Of a stretch of 64,000 nucleotides of DNA, positions 59,520 through 64,000 are shown in pieces. The position numbers were made by a program, and so were the translations under genes. The first letter of the stretch is position 1, and each line of letters begins with the position of its first letter. Where the stretch lies: positions 558,001 to 622,000 of the forward strand of contig NZ_SMTK01000003.1 of NCBI RefSeq assembly GCF_004357995.1, written 5' to 3'. The notes below the pieces were generated by a model that was not told the DNA's origin, searched no databases, and worked only from the letters and a program-made list of their open reading frames with translations. Source of the stretch: Arthrobacter crusticola. GTDB lineage: Bacteria > Actinomycetota > Actinomycetes > Actinomycetales > Micrococcaceae.

Positions 59520-59540
59520 GAATCAACTCGAAGGAAAACC

Positions 59541-59654
59541 ATGAAGGTCAACCCGAGCGTGAAGCGGATCTGTGAAAAGTGCCAGGTGGTTCGCCGCAAG
59601 GGCAACGTTCTCGTCATCTGCGAAAACCCGCGCCACAAGCAGCGCCAGGGTTAA
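59541..59654 (+). CDS. rpmJ: 50S ribosomal protein L36, zinc-ribbon form
   Basis: A 37-residue L36, short enough to be missed by ORF searches. [20 protein letters not shown] starts the protein; the zinc ligands Cys11, Cys14, Cys27 and His32 are all present, so this is the C+ form rather than the zinc-free paralogue made under zinc starvation. GAAGGA lies 6 bases before the ATG. Confidence 0.97.
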   Translation: MKVNPSVKRICEKCQVVRRKGNVLVICENPRHKQRQG

Positions 59655-59818
59655 TCAGCCTCCTAGAGGTCGACCCCACGCGTAGTTCAGTTCATTAAGG
59701 CAAAGCAGCACCGCGCATCCGCGCAGTGCACACCCCCGGTACGGAGGCCGGGGACCGGAAAACCTTCCGGGTACGCTTTGGCTCAGACCTCCGGTATCAC
59801 CAAAGGAGAACAGCCTCT

Positions 59819-60196
59819 ATGGCACGTCTCGCTGGCGTAGACATCCCCCGCGAAAAGCGGGTAGTCATCGCGCTTACTTACATCTACGGCGTGGGCAAGA
59901 CCCGTGCAGAGAAGACGATCGCGGATACGGGCATCAGCCCCAACACCCGCGTGAAGGACCTCACCGATGCAGAGCTCGTCCAGCTCCGCGACTACGTTGA
60001 AGGAAACTTCAAGGTTGAGGGCGACCTCCGGCGCGAGGTCGCAGCCGACATCCGCCGCAAGGTCGAAATCGGCAGCTACGAAGGCATCCGGCACCGCCGC
60101 GGCCTTCCCGTGCGTGGACAGCGCACGAAGACCAACGCTCGTACCCGCAAGGGCCCGAAGCGCACCGTCGCAGGCAAGAAGAAGGCCGGCCGCTAG
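59819..60196 (+). CDS. rpsM: 30S ribosomal protein S13
   Basis: A 125-residue S13 of the 30S head, bridging to L5 and P-site t[31 protein letters not shown] and the basic tail [20 protein letters not shown] are typical. AAAGGAG lies about 10 bases upstream of the ATG. A 164-base gap separates it from rpmJ. Confidence 0.98.
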   Translation: MARLAGVDIPREKRVVIALTYIYGVGKTRAEKTIADTGISPNTRVKDLTDAELVQLRDYVEGNFKVEGDLRREVAADIRRKVEIGSYEGIRHRRGLPVRGQRTKTNARTRKGPKRTVAGKKKAGR

Positions 60197-60335
60197 ATCC
60201 CCACTGGCTCCCTAACGTGACTCGCTAGCGCTCGTCACGCCAGGGGACCCTCGCCAGCGGAGGCCCCTGTTCAGCGGGCTCCAGCGGGATCTCGTCCGAC
60301 CCAATGCTTTACCCAATACCTTCGTAGGAGAAGTA

Positions 60336-60737
60336 ATGCCCCCCAAGACTCGTGGAGCGGTGCGCAAGCCGCGTCGCAAGGATAAGAAGAATATCGCGCT
60401 CGGCCAGGCGCACATCAAGAGCACCTTCAACAACACCATCGTCTCGATCACGGACCCCAGTGGAGCAGTCATCTCCTGGGCCTCCGCCGGTGAGGTTGGG
60501 TTCAAGGGCTCACGCAAGTCCACCCCGTTCGCTGCGCAGCTGGCTGCTGAAGCCGCCGCGAAGCGCGCTCAGGAGCACGGCGTCCGCAAGGTCGACGTCT
60601 TCGTCAAGGGCCCGGGATCCGGACGCGAAACCGCAATTCGCTCGCTGCAGGCCACCGGCCTGGAGGTCGGCTCCATCTCGGACGTCACCCCCAGCGCCCA
60701 CAACGGCTGCCGCCCCCCGAAGCGCCGCCGCGTCTAA
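60336..60737 (+). CDS. rpsK: 30S ribosomal protein S11
   Basis: A 133-residue S11 in the platform near the mRNA exit. [20 protein letters not shown] and the C-terminal [17 protein letters not shown], with its isoaspartate-prone Asn-Gly, are present. TAGGAG lies 7 bases before the ATG. It follows rpsM by 139 bases. Confidence 0.98.
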   Translation: MPPKTRGAVRKPRRKDKKNIALGQAHIKSTFNNTIVSITDPSGAVISWASAGEVGFKGSRKSTPFAAQLAAEAAAKRAQEHGVRKVDVFVKGPGSGRETAIRSLQATGLEVGSISDVTPSAHNGCRPPKRRRV

Positions 60738-60756
60738 TCGGCTTTTCGGCCACCGT

Positions 60757-60793
60757 ACCGCCTTGCAGCAGCCCTGAGCTGCCGCAGGGCGGT
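60757..60793 (+). terminator. imperfect hairpin after rpsK
   Basis: ACCGCCTTGCAGCAG faces GCTGCCGCAGGGCGGT with three mismatches. No T-run; weak. Confidence 0.4.
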
Positions 60794-60839
60794 TCGGTGC
60801 CGTTATCCAAGGCTTTTGAGCCGGCTCATCAGCTATCCC

Positions 60840-60868
60840 TTTCCACCATTTGTGTTGCGTCATATAGC
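60840..60868 (+). promoter_or_regulatory. possible rpoA promoter
   Basis: TTTCCA, 17 bases, TATAGC. The 11 bases TCATATAGCGG are shared with rpoB P2. Confidence 0.4.
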
Positions 60869-60893
60869 GGATGCACCCTGAAAGGAAATGTAC

Positions 60894-61904
60894 GTGCTTA
60901 TTGCACAGCGCCCCACCCTGACTGAAGAAGTAGTCGCCGACAACCGCTCGCGGTTCGTGATCGAGCCCCTCGAGCCGGGCTTCGGCTACACCCTCGGCAA
61001 CTCGCTCCGCCGTACCCTCCTGTCCTCCATCCCCGGTGCAGCTGTCACAAGCATCCGCATCGATGGAGTGCTTCACGAATTCACGACGGTTCCCGGTGTT
61101 AAGGAAGACGTCACCGAGATCATCCTGAACATCAAGAACCTCGCGGTCTCCTCCGAGCACGACGAGCCCGTCGTGGCGTACCTGCGCAAGCAGGGCCCCG
61201 GTGTTGTCACCGCGGCAGACATCGCACCGCCGGCCGGTGTGGAGTTCCACAACCCCGACCTGCACATCGCCACCCTGAACTCCAAGGGCAAGTTCGAGCT
61301 CGAGCTGACCATCGAGCGCGGGCGCGGCTATGTCTCGGCCTCCCAGAACAAGTCCGGTGACTCGGAGATCGGCCGCATCCCGGTCGACTCCATCTACTCG
61401 CCGGTCCTGAAGGTCACCTTCCGCGTCGAGGCGACCCGTGTTGAGCAGCGCACCGACTTCGACCGCCTGATCGTCGACGTCGAAACCAAGGACGCCATCG
61501 CCCCCCGCGACGCCGTCGCGTCGGCAGGCACCACCCTGGTGGAGCTGTTCGGGCTGGCCCGCGAACTGAACATCGCGGCCGAAGGCATCGAGATCGGTCC
61601 CTCGCCCACGGACGCGGCCCTGGCCGCCGACATGGCGCTGCCGATCGAGGATCTCGAGCTGACGGTCCGCTCCTACAACTGCCTCAAGCGTGAGGGCATC
61701 CACTCCGTGGGTGAACTCGTTGCCCGCTCCGAGGCCGACCTGATGGACATCCGCAACTTCGGCGCGAAGTCCATCGACGAGGTCAAGGCGAAGCTCGTTG
61801 AGCTCGGTCTGTCCCTGAAGGATTCCCCTCCCGGGTTCGACCTTGCCGCCCGCGCCGCTGCCATCGAAGAGGACGACGCCGCCTACGGCGACGAAGAGCT
61901 CTAA
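60894..61904 (+). CDS. rpoA: DNA-directed RNA polymerase alpha subunit
   Basis: A 336-residue alpha subunit. The N-terminal assembly domain has [20 protein letters not shown]; the C-terminal DNA- and activator-binding domain has [19 protein letters not shown] and [18 protein letters not shown] 60894 is chosen over ATG 60888 because AAAGGA is then 7 bases away (it would be 1 base for the ATG) and length matches Arthrobacter RpoA. Confidence 0.97.
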   Translation: MLIAQRPTLTEEVVADNRSRFVIEPLEPGFGYTLGNSLRRTLLSSIPGAAVTSIRIDGVLHEFTTVPGVKEDVTEIILNIKNLAVSSEHDEPVVAYLRKQGPGVVTAADIAPPAGVEFHNPDLHIATLNSKGKFELELTIERGRGYVSASQNKSGDSEIGRIPVDSIYSPVLKVTFRVEATRVEQRTDFDRLIVDVETKDAIAPRDAVASAGTTLVELFGLARELNIAAEGIEIGPSPTDAALAADMALPIEDLELTVRSYNCLKREGIHSVGELVARSEADLMDIRNFGAKSIDEVKAKLVELGLSLKDSPPGFDLAARAAAIEEDDAAYGDEEL

Positions 61905-61964
61905 TACGCTAACTGCCTGACCGCCGCCCGGCGGCGGTCAGGTCCACTATGAGGAGAAATAACC

Positions 61965-62576
61965 ATGCCCACACCCACTAAGGGCCCACGCCTCGGAGGC
62001 GGTCCGGCGCACGAACGCCTGATGCTCGCCAACCTGGCCGCCTCGCTGTTCGAGCACAAGCGCATCACCACCACGGTCACCAAGGCGAAGCGGCTCCGCC
62101 CCTACGCCGAGCGCCTCGTCACCTTCGCCAAGAAGGGCGACCTCGCCTCGCGCCGCCGCGTCCTGGGCGTCATCAGCAGCAAGAGCATCGTTCACGAGCT
62201 CTTCACTGAGATCGCACCGGCCGTCGCCAACCGCGAGGGCGGCTACACCCGCATCACGAAGATCGGCAACCGCAAGGGCGACAACGCTCCCATGGCTGTC
62301 ATCGAGCTGGTCCTTGAGCCGCTGTCCGCCAAGCAGGCAGTCGTAGCCGAGGCCGAGCAGGCCAAGGCAGCCCCCGCGGCTCCGGCAGAGGAGACCGCAG
62401 CGCCGGTCGAGTCCGCCGAGACCGTCGAGGCGACCGAGACCGCCGAGACTGTCGAGGCGACCGAGACCGAAGCACCCGCGGAGTCGACCGAGGCTGCAGA
62501 GCCCGCCGACACCGCTTCCTCCACCGACGAGGCCGCAGCGTCCGACGACGCCGAAGCCCCCGAGGCCAAGAAGTAA
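61965..62576 (+). CDS. rplQ: 50S ribosomal protein L17 with acidic tail
   Basis: A 203-residue L17 at the tunnel exit. The core [20 protein letters not shown] and [17 protein letters not shown] ends near residue 120; the last 80 residues are a low-complexity Ala/Glu/Thr tail, partly made by a 27-bp tandem repeat. E. coli L17 is 127 residues. GAGGAGAA precedes the ATG. Last gene of the alpha operon. Confidence 0.96.
   Translation: MPTPTKGPRLGGGPAHERLMLANLAASLFEHKRITTTVTKAKRLRPYAERLVTFAKKGDLASRRRVLGVISSKSIVHELFTEIAPAVANREGGYTRITKIGNRKGDNAPMAVIELVLEPLSAKQAVVAEAEQAKAAPAAPAEETAAPVESAETVEATETAETVEATETEAPAESTEAAEPADTASSTDEAAASDDAEAPEAKK
62415..62468 (+). repeat. two 27-bp tandem units inside rplQ
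   Basis: Each unit encodes the nonapeptide AETVEATET; the two differ at one base. It is an in-frame slippage product in the acidic tail. Confidence 0.85.
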
Positions 62577-62591
62577 CTTCGCCGAAGCTGG

Positions 62592-63557
62592 TTGAATACG
62601 TTCGTGAATGATCAGTTGCCCGCCGGACCCGAGGGGTCCGGCGGGCTTCTGCGTGTCCGGCTCGATATCGCCTACGACGGCGCCCCCTTCGCCGGATGGG
62701 CCCTCCAGCCGGGCCACGTCACCGTGCAGGGGGTCCTCGAGGAGGCCCTCTTCACGCTGCTGCGGCGCACCGCCCGCCTCACGGTGGCCGGCCGCACCGA
62801 CGCCGGCGTCCACGCGCGCGGCCAGGTGGCCCACGTCGACCTGACACCGGGGGAGTGGCACGGCATCGGCCGGGGGAAGGACGTCGCGCCGGGGGAGGCC
62901 CTGACACGGCGCCTGGGCGGCACCGTGAACCGGGTCCTCTCCGATCAGCTCACCGGGCGGGGACGCTCGATCAAGAATTCCATCCCGGCCGTCGTCGTTA
63001 AGAAGGCCGACCAGGCGCCGGAGGGCTTCGACGCCCGCTTCTCGGCGCTTTGGCGCCGCTACAGCTACACCATCGCCGACGCCCGCGTCGAACGCGACCC
63101 CCTCGCCCGCCGCACGGTGCTCTGGTATCCGGGGGACCTGGACGTGGAGCTGCTCAACGCCGGCGCCGCGCAGCTGACCGGCCTCCAGGACTTCCGGGCG
63201 TTCTGCAAGCCGCGCGAGGGCGCCACCACGGTGCGCGAACTGCAGCGCTTTGCCTACCGGCGGCGGCCCGACGGAATGATCGAGGTCACCGTCCAGGCCG
63301 ATGCGTTCTGCCACAACATGGTGAGGGCCCTCGTCGGCTCCACCCTGCGGGTGGGAAGCGGTGAACTGCCGGTCACCTGGATCGCCGAGCGCCTCGCCGC
63401 CCGGGTGAAGGACGCCCGTTCCGTGCTGGCGCCCCCGCACCCGCTGGTGCTTGAGGAAGTGGCCTACCCCGGCGTCGAGGAGCTTGGCCTGCGGGCGGAG
63501 CTGACCCGCGCCCGCCGGGCCGCTGAGGAGCCGCGCGAAGCTGCTGGCGGAGCGTAA
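62592..63557 (+). CDS. truA: tRNA pseudouridine(38-40) synthase
   Basis: A 321-residue TruA that makes pseudouridine at positions 38-40 of the anticodon arm. The catalytic Asp70 is in AGRTDAGVHARGQVAHVD; FCHNMVRALVGSTLRVG is the C-terminal motif. The start is uncertain: TTG 62592 with a weak GAAG, or GTG 62604. Residues about 10-18 are encoded by a perfect hairpin that may be the rplQ terminator. Confidence 0.93.
   Translation: MNTFVNDQLPAGPEGSGGLLRVRLDIAYDGAPFAGWALQPGHVTVQGVLEEALFTLLRRTARLTVAGRTDAGVHARGQVAHVDLTPGEWHGIGRGKDVAPGEALTRRLGGTVNRVLSDQLTGRGRSIKNSIPAVVVKKADQAPEGFDARFSALWRRYSYTIADARVERDPLARRTVLWYPGDLDVELLNAGAAQLTGLQDFRAFCKPREGATTVRELQRFAYRRRPDGMIEVTVQADAFCHNMVRALVGSTLRVGSGELPVTWIAERLAARVKDARSVLAPPHPLVLEEVAYPGVEELGLRAELTRARRAAEEPREAAGGA
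62618..62646 (+). terminator. hairpin after rplQ, overlapping truA 5' end
   Basis: GCCCGCCGGACCC and GGGTCCGGCGGGC are perfect 13-bp arms around GAG, followed by TTCTG. Confidence 0.6.
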
Positions 63558-63572
63558 GCCGGCAGGAAGGCC

Positions 63573-64000
63573 TTAGAGCGGCCCGTCAAGGAACAGCACC
63601 GCCACGGCGGCTGCCAGGATCATGCCGGGGCCGAAGGGAAAGCTGGTATTGCGGGTGCCTCGGCCCGAGAGCAACAGGGCGATGCCCGCCAGGCCCCCGA
63701 AGATGAACCCGCCCAGCAGTGCCGCCAGCCAGGCTTCGACGCCGACGTAGCCGCCGTAGAGACCCAGGACTCCCGCAAGCTTCACGTCACCCATGCCCAT
63801 GCCGGCGGGGGAGATGAACGCCAGCAGCAGGTAGAACAGGAACATCACGGCGCCGCCGAGCAGCGCGCCAACAAGCGGCCGCCAGCCGCCCTCAATCGCC
63901 GCGACGAGCAGGGCCATTCCCGTGACGGCGAGGAACGGGAGCAGTAGTGCGTTCGGCAGGAGCTTGGAGCGCAGGTCGATCGCCGCGAGCAGCACCCCGA
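63573..64000 (-). CDS. A24 family prepilin peptidase, 5' truncated by window edge
   Basis: The visible 142 residues are the C-terminal part of a type IV prepilin peptidase-like aspartic protease with several TM helices. The two catalytic Asp are in AAIDLRSKLLPN and MGMGDVKLAG (GxGD). The frame continues past the right edge, so the start is not seen. It is convergent with truA across 15 bases. Its substrates would be type IV pilin or Tad/Flp pilins. Confidence 0.88.
   Translation of the reverse strand, partial: GVLLAAIDLRSKLLPNALLLPFLAVTGMALLVAAIEGGWRPLVGALLGGAVMFLFYLLLAFISPAGMGMGDVKLAGVLGLYGGYVGVEAWLAALLGGFIFGGLAGIALLLSGRGTRNTSFPFGPGMILAAAVAVLFLDGPL

Noticed and set aside
62415..62520. Short tandem repeats near rplQ end as CRISPR or VNTR locus
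   Set aside because: They are in frame and code for the acidic L17 tail.

Overview
The window comes from a high-GC actinobacterium and looks like a member of the Micrococcaceae close to Arthrobacter. The reasons are the GC-rich third codon positions, the sequence style of RpoA, RpoB, SecY and the elongation factors, frequent GTG and TTG starts, an spc operon that runs rplE-rpsH with no rpsN, an L10-leader attenuator, and PspC-domain signalling genes. The genus is an inference from remembered protein families; no search was run.

Positions 1-18.3 kb are accessory and metabolic. They hold a truncated SDR, an NTF2-like protein, two nitronate monooxygenases, a metallo-beta-lactamase-fold hydrolase, two identical VOC/glyoxalase genes in a perfect 502-bp tandem duplication, an FAD/NAD(P) disulfide oxidoreductase, a DUF3040 protein, an MFS exporter, a TlpA-like redoxin, a cation/proton antiporter and a second SDR. 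Two related palindromes (3277 and 11767) may be sites of one regulator. A GNAT gene and an unknown gene follow. Next is a divergent PspC locus: a PspC/toast-rack-like membrane protein, a two-TM protein and a small PspC protein on one side, and a PspC-fused histidine kinase with its NarL-type regulator on the other.

Positions 18.3-31 kb hold an aminotransferase, then tRNA-Trp, secE, nusG, rplK and rplA, a double GNAT gene, and rplJ-rplL behind an L10-leader attenuator. A carotenoid block sits between rplL and rpoB: thiolase and idi on the minus strand, crtE-crtB-crtI on the plus strand. This block makes lycopene-type products; no C50 elongase or cyclase gene is present.

Positions 31-44 kb carry rpoB-rpoC, then rpsL-rpsG-fusA-tuf. 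Positions 44-46 kb form an island between tuf and the S10 operon. It has one gene for an AbiEi-like winged helix fused to a PD-(D/E)xK (DUF559-like) nuclease domain. Around it lie five copies of a 54-bp hairpin repeat: two upstream in one orientation and three downstream in the other. This is the most unusual feature seen here.

Positions 46-63.6 kb hold the S10, spc and alpha operons (rpsJ to rplQ, with secY, adk, map, infA, rpmJ and rpoA) followed by truA. The right edge cuts a prepilin peptidase gene. Several promoters share sequence blocks (rpoB, rpsL, rpsJ and rplJ; rpoB and rpoA; tuf and tRNA-Trp), which suggests common control of the translation and transcription machinery.
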